Shown here piece by piece: positions 1 to 12,049 of a DNA stretch of 64,000 bases. Position 1 is the stretch's first letter. The number at the start of each line of letters is the position of its first letter. The stretch is from Inia geoffrensis (Eukaryota; Chordata; Mammalia; Artiodactyla; Iniidae). A program made the position numbers and the translations under genes. The notes under the pieces are model-generated. The model made no database searches. It worked only from the letters and a program-made list of their open reading frames with translations, and had not been told where the DNA came from. The stretch is taken from assembly GCA_036417435.1 (NCBI GenBank), contig CM070901.1, forward strand, positions 69,550,501-69,614,500, in the 5' to 3' direction.

Positions 1-164
1 AGGGGACACGGGTTCGTGCCCTGGTCCGGGAGGATCCCGCATGCTGCGGAGCAGCTGGGCCCGTGGGCCATGGTCACTGGGCCTGTGCATCCGGAGCCTG
101 TGTTCCGCAACGGGAGAGGCCACGGCAGTGAGAGGGCCACGTACCACAAAAAAAAAAAAAAAAG
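1..164 (+). mobile_element. CHR-type short SINE, cut by window edge
   Basis: The sequence starts inside the element (gacacgggttcgtgccctgg, the B-box-like part) and runs to a poly-A tail. The body matches the other short GC-rich SINEs of this window. It is a tRNA-derived, L1-mobilised, non-coding retroposon; the 61-residue frame through it has no meaning. Confidence 0.9.
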
Positions 165-2790
165 TCTAATTTCATTTGAATTATCATTCTTTATAATATG
201 ATTTTTTTCCCTTTCTTTCTCTTTTTGGAAAATTTTAGCACTTTTTTACCCCTAGAGTTTTGTTATTACAAGATGATACTCTTTGACATATATACTCTTA
301 TTTGTTTTTCCACTATGCTAGTCATTCAACCTGGAAGTTGATGATCTTTAATATTTTGAAATATTCTTTTCATTGATGTTGTCTCTCTTCTATTTTCTCT
401 GTTTACTTGTTCTGAAACTGGTATTTGTTGGACATTAAACCTCTTCTATTGATCCTCACATTTTGTCTTCTTTCTCTTCCATTACCTAACTTTTTTCTTC
501 TTTTTAATACACTTTCTGGAAGACTTTTTCAACATTCTCTTTAAATTTACTAATAGAATAAATTGTCTTTAACAAACTTTTTTGTTATAGAAACCTTTTC
601 TGTTTCATGAATGCACTCTATTCTCTCATCTCTTTGAGAAAGATATATATAAATACACATGCATGTATATTTAAATTTTTTTCTCTTCTCTATGCATTGT
701 CTCTCTTTTCCCCAGTATTTATGTTTTTTTCTGTTTGCTCCATCATGGTCTTTCATGTTAGAAACCACCTTGATTTTTCATTTGTATCTAGGAGAGAAGC
801 TCTAATAAACCAGTTGGAAGTTCTATGTATATGTCTGTGTATATAGGACAATAAAGTGACAAATCATTTTTCACTGGGAAGTACCCATGTCAATATCTAT
901 AGATGTATTCTCTTGGGATTCTCTATTTCCCCAGGGAGGATTACTGTAAGGTTCTTTCTGGTGGCTACACACCTTGTTGCCAGAATTCTGGCAGACCACG
1001 GGGGAGAAAGAGCCTGAGGGGAAGTCTTTCTGCTTGCTATATGGACATTTTCTTCTTCCCCTATTTTCTACACAGCATTTTTCTTTAGTTCTGCAAATAT
1101 CTCTGGAAAGTGTGAATTTCCAGTATTTTACCTGAATGTGGGAGGGGCACTGACATTGCTATGCAGAGTAGAGAAGGAACCCCCATTTTACATATTCTGG
1201 AACAGCCACAGTTAGAGAATTAAGAAAGTTGGAATGAAGTCATTGTTGAGAACTCTGAAGGATCTGAGATTTACTTTCCTTCCAAGCTTACAAGTGAGCC
1301 TGCCATAGTTCCATGGATGCAGGTAAAAGATGCAAGACACCTTGGACTGAAGCACAAGACATTATTATTCACAGCAATAGTATTGACATTTACACCAGTT
1401 CTCTAAGTCCCAATTCTTACAGAGGAACACAAAGAGAGCCAGGAAATACCTGAACATGCAGTGAGTTGTGTTAGAAAAGTGGAACTCTAGGCTTAGGGAA
1501 CCTGAATCTGAGATAATATAAGTAAGCCTGCCTACTCTATGCTCCAGAGAGAGACACTCTATCTTCCAAGGCTGTTCACTATAAAAGTACACTTGAAATA
1601 ATAATCTGGAACAAAGGCAGTCAGTGTGTCTGCTCACAAGACATGTAGAAATGCAAGAGACCCAAGGAGAACTGTCAGAGTTCAAATATGCACAGCAAAG
1701 TCTAAAAGGGAAGGACGACATGTTGTGTGTGACAGTGGGTGGGCGTAAATGTTGGCTTCTATAATAAAGTGTAGGAATATTGAGCATCACCTATGGAGGA
1801 AAAGCAGTGTGGCTTTTATAAGGGGAATGTATCCTTTAAGAGGCTAGATGAACCATTTGCTGTATAAATAAGAGAAATAATATACTTTTAGTTCAAAACT
1901 TGGAAGGGCTCTCTCTCTAACATTTGAGCCATTAAAATAAAGAAGCTTTATTATGGTTATATTAGAGGTGGGTAATAAAGGTCAAGACTAATGGTTATTT
2001 ATCTTCATAGAAATGTATATACTTCTCAAAGGTGTGAAGATATAAAGTCAAATGAAAATAAATGGCAGGAATTTCTTTGCAGCTGTCAGGAAGAGGCAGG
2101 TAAATTTCAGTGAGAAAATGAAAAATAATGCATTAGAAGAGGAGTGCATAGAGTATGATTAAAGCACAAAGTGCTCTGAGTTATTAATTAAAAAGAAAGT
2201 ATAATTTGAAGTTACTGTGGGCTATTCCTCAGTATGCAGGGCTAAATGATTTTTTTTTTAAAGATGGATTTAATTAGCGAGCATTAAAAACAAAAGCAAG
2301 AACCCTCACACAAATCCTTGGTTCACCTTCATGCAGTGCAGGTGACTCCCCGTCCATGCTACTTGAGAAGGTTCAGAGAAGAGCTGGTAAATGCCCCCGT
2401 GAGAGTGGCAAGGGCTCCCGTGTGCAAGTAGCCTGATAAGACAGAGACTCTGAAGTCTGCAGTGGTAGAAGCAGAGTAGGGATGTGATTTTACTTCAATA
2501 CATTAGGAATAGTGTGAACAGAGCTAATACAGGTTCATTCAACTGACACAATATTAGGAAGTACACAATGACATATTTAGTTCAATCAAATTCAACCTTT
2601 GTATTTTGGAAAATCCCACACACCAAGGCACTCTTCATCTTCAGGGTCTCAGCTGGGTTTCTCTTTCTTCCTCACAGGAGGCCCCAAGGACTCAGTCTCT
2701 TTAAAGCTGCTGTGAACCACAGAGCCTAGACCCATTCAGAACCACACTTGTTTCCTAAAAGTGACATGATTGTCTCTAATAATGATAAAA
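165..2790. other. No gene seen; unclassified AT-rich sequence
   Basis: I see no splice-flanked exon, RNA gene or confidently named repeat. The part near 900-1960 has the look of an old LTR (moderate GC, a polyadenylation-like aataaag near 1937) but I cannot name a family. A 141-codon minus-strand frame (1365-1790) is unsupported. Confidence 0.4.
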
Positions 2791-3005
2791 ATCATGGCCA
2801 ACATTTTCTGAGATCTTACTTTGTGTCTGTCATTTTGCTCAATGCTTTATTCATTAACCTATTTGAGCCTCACAATATTCTTCTGAGATAAGAACTTGTA
2901 TTGTATAGATAAGGAAGGTATGTTACAGAGAGGATCAGACCTTGCTTAAGGTGAAATAAGATTCAATCGTAGGAACCTATGATTTCAGAGCCTCTGTACT
3001 TGACT
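2790..3005 (+). repeat. MIR SINE relic
   Basis: The order of phrases matches the MIR core and 3' half: a 'cctatttgagcctcacaat' block, then a degraded 'gataaggaag...acagagagg' block, then 'gatttcagagcctctgt'. Strongly diverged, as expected of a pre-eutherian element. Confidence 0.6.
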
Positions 3006-3059
3006 GTAGTGATTCTCTTGCTGCTTCATCTGTATCTTTATAAATGTTGGTCCCTCTAA

Positions 3060-3340
3060 CTAGATGTCTGCAGTGACACATGCATCATTCACCTTTTCCT
3101 TACTGTCTTGGATAATACCTCTTTGATAGTATACTCTGGCCCTACGGCTGAGTTAGATGCCCCTCCTTTATGTTTCCATACCATCTTATACTAATCTCCA
3201 TCATAGCACTCATTACTCTGTACTGTCATTCCCATTTACCCATCTCCTCTAATGATGTTCTGAGTTCCTTAACATCAGGGATTCTTTCCAATTCATTATT
3301 CAGTCAATAAATATTTATTGAGAAACAAGTATGTAGTAGC
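3060..3340 (+). repeat. L2 LINE 3' end
   Basis: The segment has the L2 tail pattern: 'cttaacatcagggattctt' followed by 'cagtcaataaatatttatt'. Upstream text about 'catagcactcattactctg' also fits L2. Non-coding relic. Confidence 0.55.
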
Positions 3341-3675
3341 CATTGAATCCATAGATCTTAGTACATAGTAAAGGAATCAGAAATATTTGATGGACAAATA
3401 AATTAACCAATACTCTTCTTTGGGATTCCTCTCCCCTTAAGATCAATTGTGGATTTTTTTTTTCACTAATCTCACAGAAAAATATAGGAGTTAATTGCAT
3501 AACCACATTGAATAAAATATAAAACTAATTGCATTCATGCAAGCTTCCTGTAATTATTGCCTTTTATCTTTAGCTTCCACTTCTCACTCTGAACTGATCA
3601 CTGCAAGTCTTCCTGGTTAAGCATTTCATGCTTAAGGATCTCTGCTGGTGGGAAGCCTCAAACCTGGAATATACT
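3341..3675. other. No gene seen
   Basis: Short AT-rich spacer between L2 and MIR relics; nothing recognised. Confidence 0.4.
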
Positions 3676-3922
3676 TAGAGTTGACTTATATAACATTTAC
3701 TAGGTGCCAGACACTTTTCTAACCACTTTGTATAAATCAACAAGTTAGTCCTCACAACAACTCTCTGAAGACCAAGCCGTTTTAGAGATAAAGAAACCCG
3801 AGGCACAAAGAAGTTAAGTAACTTGCCTATAGTTACATTGTTAGGAATTGGAGGAAAGAGGATTCAGTCCTGGGCAGTGTGAATCTAGAGTCCATGCTTT
3901 TAATCACTGGCCCTATTGCCTC
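3676..3922 (+). repeat. MIR SINE, nearly full length
   Basis: Well-preserved MIR: 'catttactaggtgccagac', 'tcctcacaacaactct', 'aagttaagtaacttgcc', ending 'aatcactggccctattgcc'. It is the clearest MIR in the window. Confidence 0.85.
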
Positions 3923-4069
3923 TCATTACTCTCTATTTCCTCTAGAGCCATAATGATGGGCAATTGCATTTTGACACATTATTTGTGGGAGATCATTTGG
4001 TAAAAATTTTGTAGAGAAGAACAATACTCTATTAAATACTCTTTAAAGTTTAGGATGCTCATGGTCTTT

Positions 4070-4640
4070 AACTTTGCATTTTCACTTCCTGGTGTTCACT
4101 TATGTGTGAAATGGCATGTTTATGGAGCTTTCTATTTCAGAATTGTTTACAATGGCAACAGCTAGAAAAAAAAAAGGACCAAGACATTCATCAGTAATAA
4201 ACTTGGTTAACAAAAATGACATATCTATAAAGTAGAAAGTTACACCACCATTGAAAAAAATTCAGATAATTATTTAAGTGCTCTAAAGAAGAACATCCCA
4301 GATATTGTTAAATATAGTGGGAAAAGTATTAATGTGTATGTGAACACATATGTGCTTTTATATTAGCTAGTATATACAAGACATCTCTATATTTATATAC
4401 GGTATATTGCCTGGAAGGAATATAGGGTGGAGGGGTGAAGGGAGGAAGTGTGCTTACTGACTATGTTAACGCGACTTTGCTATTTAGTTGTTTTTGTAAT
4501 ACAACTTTACTCTTCCATTACCTTCATCAGCATGGCATTACTATTCCAAAACAATCTTGCCCAGGAAGACAAAAGTTGTGTATGACTTTACTGTACTTCT
4601 TAGGAACCTCTACCAAAAACTTATGTCAATGAGCATCAAA
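4070..4640 (+). repeat. Old L1 (L1M-type) 3' end fragment
   Basis: Text such as 'agaattgtttacaatggcaa', 'taaagtagaaagttacacca' and later 'ctggaaggaatatagg' follows the order of the ORF2 end and 3' UTR of old mammalian L1s. Diverged and without an open frame. Confidence 0.45.
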
Positions 4641-5705
4641 CTGTTTGGATTTTTAATAAATAGCATCAAATGACTGTTAATGCTCTAAGGAAATTGAAAC
4701 TCTAATCTCAAAAGTATTACTTTGTTGAGTCTATCAGTCCTAAATTATTAAATCATGATCCTTACCCAATCCTAATACAGTCCATGAATTGAAAAACTGA
4801 CGTACACCATACTCTGAAACTTTGTAAGTAGCCTAACTTTGCACTTCCTTCTAACTTTGCACTAATTCTTTGTCAAGGTGGTATTCTCCCTTATCAAAGT
4901 AAGAATAATTTCAGCCTTGTTTATCAGTAGGTTACTGGGGTAGTATTTTCAAGGAACCAGCGTTCTAAAAGCAACAGGAAGGAAACTGAAAGAAGAATAA
5001 TATTTAACTATAAAACTGTTTTACTTTTGGATTGCTGTGCAATGTCTGTGTATTACTTGTTCAACAAAAGAATTGGAAGAAAGGAAGGAGGAAAGAATGA
5101 AAGAAAGAAACTAAGGTATTGGATGGGAACACTTCAAGAGAGAATATAAATGAAAAATCCCAGACCTCAGTCCTTTGTCATTTCAATATGTAGAGGCAAA
5201 GTAGGAGCAACCAACAGAGAAACAGCATCTATGATACAACTGAGCTAAAAAAAAAAAAAAAGTTCCTAATGCTTTAAAATTCTTGGATTGAAGCAGGGTC
5301 ATTTGTAGAAGAACGGGAGAGAGGAGGACTGTAATTTATGTTTGTGGTTGTGATTAAATTTCATGAATTCTAGAACACCTTAGACGCAAGGGCAAGTAAA
5401 CTTTAATGTCTCCATATTAAATTCATTGTTTCTTAAGTAACTGAGTCATTCTTTGGAGGGGAGGAAAGATTCCGGCTGCACCAATTCAAGTAAGCAAGAC
5501 AGAGAGTAGAGTTAACTTGCCACACTGGCATGCCATTCCTTCCTCAATAAATCCAATGGTCTGGGTCCTGTCTGGAGAGAAAGTGCTGTGCGGAAGGAGA
5601 AAAGAGCTAGAATTGAAGTTGGAGATCCAGCACAGACTGATTTCTTCTAAGAAAAGACGTTTGCTTGTATCTTCCGTCCTCAGTTTCCACTGTGGGTTCA
5701 GTGGC
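4641..5705. other. No gene seen
   Basis: AT-rich, with a purine-rich stretch (5085-5115) and an A-run near 5249. Not assigned. Confidence 0.4.
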
Positions 5706-5709
5706 CACC

Positions 5710-6400
5710 CACCCTTCCAAATTTGATGAGAAACATTAGTCTATCCATCCAAGAAAGACAAGACACAAAGAAAGCCACATGTGGAAACATTATAGTCAAA
5801 TTGTTGTTAAATGCCAAAGACAAAGAGAAAATCATGAAATCAAGAAGAGATAAACAACTCATCTCATACAAGGGCCCCAAAATAAGATGAACAGCTGACT
5901 TTTCTTCAGATAGTAGAGTCCAGAGTCAATAAAACACATCTAAATTGCTGGGGGGAAAATCCTGTTCATCAATAATTCTTTTTTTTTCCCCCAAGTTTTC
6001 TTTTAAAGGAAATGTTTAAAGTATCCAACCTTAAAAAGTGACTTCAGGAAAAGAAATGCAAGTAACTGTGGATCTGAAGAATGTCTGTAGGGAATAATCT
6101 ATAGCTTCCTCTTAAATACAATCTGAAGCTTTCAAAGCACAATGCCTAAGGTCTTAAGATCAAGAATTCTATATTTAGCAAAACTATCATTCAAAAGTGA
6201 AGGTGAAATAAAGACATTTCCAGGTAATCAAAGACTTGAGAGTATTTGTTGATAGCAAACCTGCCGTACAAGAGTACAAGAGGAAGTTTTACAAGCTGAA
6301 ACGAAGTAACACTCGACAACAATTGGAGCCCATACAAAAAATATAAATAGTACCAATTATAGTAATTGCATAAAGCATAAATGTATGCTCTTATTTAGAT
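5710..6400 (+). repeat. Old L1 ORF1-type segment
   Basis: The segment runs in the order of an old L1 just after the ORF1 core: 'tttgatgagaaacattagtc', 'tgccaaagacaaagagaaaa', 'caagaattctatatttagca', 'agtacaagaggaagtttta'. The same phrases recur at 63580-63900, so the two are copies of the same L1 section. A stretch at about 5980-6120 looks foreign to it. Confidence 0.6.
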
Positions 6401-7260
6401 TAAATTTTGATATCAAAAGTGATCATTTACCTTTCCCTTCCTACCCCAGCACTGGCTCCCATGGTGGTTTCATGCATGAATCTCTGTTCCAGTAAACTAT
6501 GACTCCTTATATTTGCCTGTCTCTGAAATCTTAGGCGCAGTAGTTTTCCCTGTGTCCTCACCTTTCTTATGGATTCAAGAACTGTTGATTTTTCAACCTG
6601 TTCAGGCTTTCACTTTCTTTCATTAGGATAGAATGTTGTGTGCCACACTCCTTACATGTGGAACCAGGAACAAGAATTCCCAATCAGATTTTTTTTTTGT
6701 CAAAAAAATCCTTTCGAATAAATCCCCTTTCAAGCATCCAAGTTGAATTAATTCTATATTTAGTTAACTGTATATGTTATTATAGTTTATTTCAGTTTAT
6801 GGTGTACACTGAACATTTTAAGTTTGAATTTTATGCTGTAGAACATATTTTGACCTCACAGAAATCTCAAGAACTAGAATCAGTGGGCATCAATTTAGAG
6901 GGCTATATACTTATAATATTGACAATAAGCTGAGGTTATAAGAATATCTTTTTTGAAGTTTGTACTTGAAGCTCACTTTTATGCTGGCCCTAGTTATGTC
7001 ACATGACACATCACCAGTCATCTGAAACCTTGACACCAGTGACTTTATTTACAATATTTCTGTGTGGAAAATTTGCAAAACTACTTGAGAAGAGATTTTA
7101 ATATCCTTCCAATAATCCTGGAAAAGAGCTTTATTATCTACAATTATGTCGAGGCATTCTTGACATCTTTACTTTTAAGTGTTACAGACTCTGATTAGAG
7201 TTGGTCATTGTGATCAACTAATTTTAACATTTGCTGATCTCACTATCATGTTTGAAGTAA
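6401..7260. other. No gene seen; possible old repeat
   Basis: Unassigned. The part 6440-6680 has a faint repeat-like feel, but I could not name it. Confidence 0.35.
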
Positions 7261-7261
7261 G

Positions 7262-7938
7262 CTCTAAAGGCATAGCTTTACCAGGTGCTCACCATGGTGA
7301 GATGAGAAACACAGAGGCAATGTCTTTTTCTGGCTAATGCTATCCTGAAAATGGTGGAAATAATGAAGATATAAGAGTCAAAAGGACAATTGCAAAGGTA
7401 GTAGTCAGAAGACTGTCAGTGACAGGATCAGTGATTGGACTAGCCGAAACCAGGTCCAACATGACTTAGGCATAACAGAGAAAATGATCAGTGAGTGGAT
7501 CACAAAAGTTTAGCTAGAGAGTGGCCACAGCCTGAACCAGTGATAGAAGCAATCCTGTTGCACACACTGAGGATGCCAGCCTGACACAGGTCCTCCAGTT
7601 CTTGAACTGAGTAAGAGTGGGTTTCAGGTGCCAGTGAAAAGGTATTACCCCATTACTGCTATGGGTTGGTGATAAGAAAGCAAAGAAGATGATGATCTGT
7701 GTTTCACAGTTCTCCAAGAATCAGATACTGATTCTTGCCTACAAGACTTGAAAGCAAAATGAGATAATGCCCATGCTGAACATCTTTTAAGGAAACAGGA
7801 CACTAAAAAAGAAACACAGGGAGAATGTGAAAGTGATAGCTAGTAAAGATTATAGTCCCAATGATGACATTATCAGCCACTGTTATGAAGTACAGGCTTA
7901 GGGGCAGAAAAAAAATTCTTGAAAAATAACTCACTCAC
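7262..7938 (-). pseudogene. Olfactory receptor pseudogene, OR10J-like, heavily decayed
   Basis: An odorant-binding seven-helix receptor in origin, now dead. Reading the minus strand in several frames gives a TM1-like TVADNVIIGTII near 7880-7910, then SLVGKNQ and ENCETQIIIFFAFL (TM2-TM3), RLASSVCATGLLLSLVQAVATL (TM4, ending in a stop at 7514), a DHFLC remnant (near 7465), SYIFIISTIFRIAL (TM5, near 7350) and CVSHLTMV (TM6, near 7295). The MAYDRY loop is not recognisable, the N-terminus is missing and the tail after TM6 is absent. The TM4 part is closest to the copy at 52242-53173 (shared ASSVCATG and SLVQAVA). It lies head-to-head with the receptor that starts near 8715. Family membership is firm; the subfamily is inferred. 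Confidence 0.8.
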
Positions 7939-8714
7939 CTCTACGTATACCATTTCATTGAAAAATTTCACATTAGGAAGAGATTTAGAGAAAGTCAACA
8001 TTATTTATTAACACCAGGTACTGTTCTTTTTCTCTAGGGAGTATACTCTATAGATCAAGAAAGAGACATGTCAAAATTTACTTCAAAAGAGCATTGACCT
8101 CCATGTCTGGAAACGTGGGTCATAGGGTAGCCTGAATGGCCCTCCCAAAGTCTGGCCACATACTAGTCATCTTCTCTACACAAAGAAGCAGGAAAGGAGA
8201 GACCAGGACTCAAGATACTGTTCTGGCACACTCCCGGGGCACATACTTTGTGTTGGCAGTCACATTGACAGAGACAAATGGATCAATCCCAGATATATTC
8301 ATCATCCTTCCCTGTGTTGCTGCCTCCTCATTGTATCATCAAAGGCCCAGATCAAGGATGAGTATAGAAGGTGTTGAAGTTCCAGGCTCACTCAACACCT
8401 GCGTCTTCTTTGACCTGAACCCATCTCTTTAATGGTCAATTAAGGTAGTTGTTTTCATAATTCTGCTGTTCATCTTATGTTGAAATTTCCCCCCCCTCCA
8501 ACCCCTGTCCTAAATTTAGTAAATCATGAAAAACTTCTTAATTTGTTCTCAAGGATGGTGAGCTTTTGGCCAGTGGAAGAGCACTGATGTTCTCCTGAGC
8601 CTCAGACATTATTCAATAGTGCTGCTCAGAGTACTGTGTAATCTGTTGTATAGTTAGAACCTCACCTCTCCCTTTCCTTTGTCCAGTTCATTCAGATCCA
8701 GATCTTCCTTAGCG
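7939..8714. other. Spacer between divergent receptor pseudogenes
   Basis: About 0.8 kb with no recognised element. A 98-codon plus-strand frame (8136-8432) has no family resemblance I can identify. Remnants of both receptors' upstream regions would be expected here, but no promoter motif can be defended. Confidence 0.4.
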
Positions 8715-9109
8715 TTTAGGCCAAACTTTACTGCTGTTACGGAGATCCTCTTTAAAGATTTCTCCAGCTTTGGGTGGTAGCACAGCCTTGTTCTCTTTTT
8801 TTGTCCTTTTGACTTTGTACCTGCTGACTCTCTGGCAGTGTCATCATTGTGACTATCATTTGCTTGGGTTGTCACCTCCATACTCTGTTGTACTTCTTCC
8901 TGAGCATACTGTTCATCTCTGGGACCTGCTACACTCTGGTCCCTACATTCTGTCTGGCCTCCTGAGCCCATTGCCATTCAAGACTATGCCATCTAGCTCT
9001 TGAATGCAAGAACTATTTCATGTATGCAACCAACAACTGTTTCCTGTTCATGGCCATGCAGTATGAACACCATGTGGCCATCTGCAACCCCACTATGGGA
9101 TTCAGTCAT

Positions 9110-9620
9110 TGTATTAGAGTTTTCCAGAGAAACAGAACCAAGAGAATATATATTGATATATGTAAGAGATTTATTATAGGGATTGGCTCATGTGGTTATG
9201 GAGGCCAAGAAGTACCACAGTGTGCCCTCTGAAAGCTGAATAGCCAGGAAGCCTGGTGGTATCATTTAGTCTGAGTCTGAGGGCCTGAGGATCAGGGGGC
9301 AAATGGTATAAATCCCTGTCTTAGTCTGAAAGCCTGAGAACCAGGAACGCTGATGTCTGAGGGCAGGAGAAGATGGATGTCTCAGCTCAAGCAGAGACAA
9401 TTTGCCCTTCCTGTGCCTTTTGATTCTATTCAGGCTCTCAACAGATTGGATCATGCCTGACCACATTGGTGAGGGTGATCTTCTTTACTCAGTCTACTGA
9501 TTTAAATGCTAACCTCTTCTGGAGACACCTTCACAGACATACCCAAAATCAATATTTTACCAACTAAATCTCTAGACATCCTTAGCCCAGTTAACTTGAC
9601 ACATAAAATTAGCCATCACA
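9110..9620 (-). mobile_element. Solo LTR, MaLR/ERVL-like, inside receptor pseudogene
   Basis: The insertion begins tgtattagagttttccag and ends ccatcaca. It is flanked by gtcat (9105-9109) and gtcac (9621-9625), a 5-bp target duplication with one change, as is usual for MaLR/ERVL elements. On the minus strand it carries AATAAA (opposite 9169-9174). The exact subfamily is uncertain. Confidence 0.75.
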
Positions 9621-10189
9621 GTCACCCTAGGTAAGAGGCCTATGCCAGTTGGCATCTGGGTCACTGGGAACTGGCCTGGACATGACACTGTACAGGTAAC
9701 ATCTGTGTTTGGCCTGCCCTTCTGTGATACCTTGGTCATCTCTCACTTCTTTTGTGATGTGAGGTACCTGCGGGAGCTGGCCTGCACAGACGGACATCAC
9801 TGTCAGTGAGATCATCAATTTGTCATCAGTGTCTGTGGCTTTGTTTTACCCGTGGGCCTGGTGTCCATCTCCTATGTCATCATCTTCTGCACCATATTTA
9901 AGATTGCTTCATAATCTTAAGATTGCCTTGGAATCTTAAGGCCTTTGCCTTTAAGAGTCAGAAGAAGGCCTTTGCCACCTGTGCCTCCCACCTCACAGTG
10001 GTCATCATCCACTATGGCTGTGCCTCCATCATTTACCTGAAGCCTAAGTCCCAGAGTTCCCTGGGGCAGGACAGACCCATCTCAGTGACCTACACCATCC
10101 TCACTACCTGGTGGACCTTGTCATGTTCAACCTAAGGAACAAGGAGGTCAAAGGTGCTCTTCACACAGCCATGGTTAAGATACTACTCA

Positions 10190-10507
10190 GGGACTTCCCT
10201 GGTGGTCCAGTGGTAAAGAACCTGCCTTACAATGCAGGGTACATGGATTTGATCCCTGGTCAGGGAACTAAGGTCCCACATGTGGCAGGGCAACTAAGCC
10301 TGCGTGCCACAAACTACAGAGCCCACGTGCTCTGGACCCTGCGCACTGCAACTAGAGAGAGAAGACCTGCATGCCACAACTAGAGAGAAGCCTGTGCGCC
10401 ACAAAGAAAGATCCCATATTCCTCAACGAAGATCCTGTGTGCTGCAACTAAGACCTGACACAGCCAAAAATAAATAATAAATCTGTTTTTTTTTTTTTTT
10501 TTTTAAT
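10190..10507 (+). mobile_element. CHR-type long SINE in receptor tail
   Basis: Starts ggacttccctggtggtccag, ends in aaataaataataaat and a T-run. Flanked by a perfect 11-bp duplication, gatactactca, at 10179-10189 and 10508-10518. It broke the receptor just after the C-terminal VKILL region. Confidence 0.92.
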
Positions 10508-10539
10508 GATACTACTCAACCCTCAGTGCATCCAGACCA

Positions 10540-11050
10540 TGACAGCTTCTCTTCGTGTACTCACTCATCCAAAGTGTTTACAGTCAGGAACACCCTCCAC
10601 TACACCAGGTGCCTCCGTGGGTTCTGCTCCTGCAATGGCATCTCAGGAGACAGCTCCTCTCAGACTGCCAGTCACATTCCCATGACACCAGGTACAAGGC
10701 CCTGAGTCTGGTCAGTTCTTATTTTTGCTGAATAATACAAAACAGGGAAGATTCATGTTAGACACCTTGGAAAAAGCTCGAGGAATTTTATTCTGCTTTG
10801 AGGCCAGGGAACCTTCAGAAGGGAAGATGACATTTGTCAGTTTACCTGTGTGTTATACAATTTCCCATCATGTTTTTGTTTACAAACTTTGGTACAAGTG
10901 CACTGGTCTCTCTTTCACCCCAACCCTGTAAAATCTGGGCTGAGCCTTGCCTGTATGCTGCTTCTCCTCCCTACTGATACCTCATGCCCTGCCCACCATT
11001 AACATGAGGTGTAAAGACTGGGACTTAATATCTCACACTGATGATAAGAT
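10540..11050. other. No gene seen
   Basis: Moderate-GC sequence downstream of the receptor. The 3' flank may derive from its untranslated region, but nothing shows this. Confidence 0.4.
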
Positions 11051-11054
11051 TCTT

Positions 11055-11280
11055 TATCTTTGCAAATACTTTACAGGAAATTTGCACATACAGGATTTTA
11101 CTTGATCCTCAGTGAAGCCTGTAAGGTAGGCAAGACAACAGTTATCATCCCTATTTTGTAAATGAAGAAAGTAACACACATAAAGATAGGATTGATTTGC
11201 CCAGATGTATAAAACTAGTCAGCTGCAGCATCAGGATTTAGAGCTAGTTCTTCCACCACCGTATCTTGCTCTTTCTAATT
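11055..11280 (+). repeat. MIR SINE relic
   Basis: Recognisable blocks: 'cttgatcctcagtgaagcct', 'tatcatccctattttgtaaa', 'tgcccagatgtataaaacta' and 'aggatttagagctag'. Diverged. Confidence 0.65.
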
Positions 11281-12040
11281 AATCAGTTTACAAGAAGCAG
11301 AAACTTCTTGAGCAAAGTTAGGGCCTTCAGTGAATAGCATAGGGAGGATGGCTGCTGGTCTATAGGGTACTTGTGTGTATTTGAGGAAAAAAAAACATTC
11401 CATCCCCTCCTCTAGACACTGCTGTCAGAAGTTGCCAGTTATTTTACTGACTCTCCTGGAAAATTATCATAAATCTATGATGCCTAAAATGTGAATGGCA
11501 CTCCCTTAGATGTGGCACTGTCACGTACTGCACAACCTGCAGAATCCTACACTGTGATTCTGACTGTACAGATGAAAAAGGGGCCTAGAAACAAGTAAGT
11601 GCCAGTTTCTTTCCCAGAGTCTTTATTTAGTCCTGGATTGTCTGAAAGGCTGAAGTCACTGACTGCTATTATCCACTAGAATACTTCCAGTTTCTCTAAA
11701 TCAAGTCTGGTCAAGAGAATGTTTAAAACTTATAAGTTCTGGAGTTATTACAAAGGTGAGACCCAACACGGGGATCCTAGACAGGACTAGACTCTCTGGG
11801 TCCTGTAAACCAGAACCATCCCCCAAACTAGCAAGAGCTAGTGGTACAAATGTACATGCATTGAGTTAAATGCCATGGTTACTCACCCTGCCAGCATCCT
11901 AGGATATCTTCCTAACCAGAGCTCACACACACAGGGGCTATGATGTTAAATTCCCAGTTCTGAGCCTGGTGGGTCTTGTTCTGCTATCAAAGAAGAAAAC
12001 ATGCATGCTTTAAGTATTTACTGTATAACAAGCACTGTGT
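11281..12040. other. No gene seen
   Basis: Non-repetitive as far as I can tell. No exon-like frame stands out. Confidence 0.4.
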
Positions 12041-12049
12041 TAGAAATTA

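Larger units (their letters stand above)
8715..10530 (+). pseudogene. Olfactory receptor pseudogene, OR10J-like, split by two insertions
   Basis: Pieces of a receptor follow in order. RPNFTAVTE begins at 8718 with the usual N-terminal glycosylation site (NFT) but no ATG. Next come TM1 (FSFFVLLTLYLLTL, near 8795), HLHT..YFFLS after a 2-base loss near 8838, and NCFLFMAMQYEHHVAICNP (9038-9090), where DRY has become EHH. An LTR (9110-9620) interrupts here. The coding part resumes with SHFFCDV near 9745, then SISYVIIF (TM5) and KKAFATCASHLTVVIIHYGCAS (TM6, near 9965). It ends with VTYTILT and NLRNKEVKGALHTAMVK (TM7 and tail) before a SINE (10190-10507). Frameshifts and stops are many, including a locally repeated stretch at 9898-9950 containing three ATCTTAAG-like units. 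Non-functional. Confidence 0.9.

Noticed and set aside
1365..1790. 141-codon minus-strand frame
   Set aside because: No domain, no recognisable family and a Cys-rich, low-information composition; frames of this size occur by chance in 64 kb.
8136..8432. 98-codon plus-strand frame between two receptors
   Set aside because: No similarity to receptor helices or to any family I know.
9898..9950. Palindrome-like ATCTTAAG units in the plus-strand receptor
   Set aside because: Best explained as a local duplication within a decaying pseudogene, not as a regulatory site.
10190..10320. tRNA-like box A and box B sequences
   Set aside because: They are the tRNA-derived heads of SINEs, not tRNA genes; no cloverleaf can be folded with a proper anticodon arm. 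The same applies to all other SINEs.
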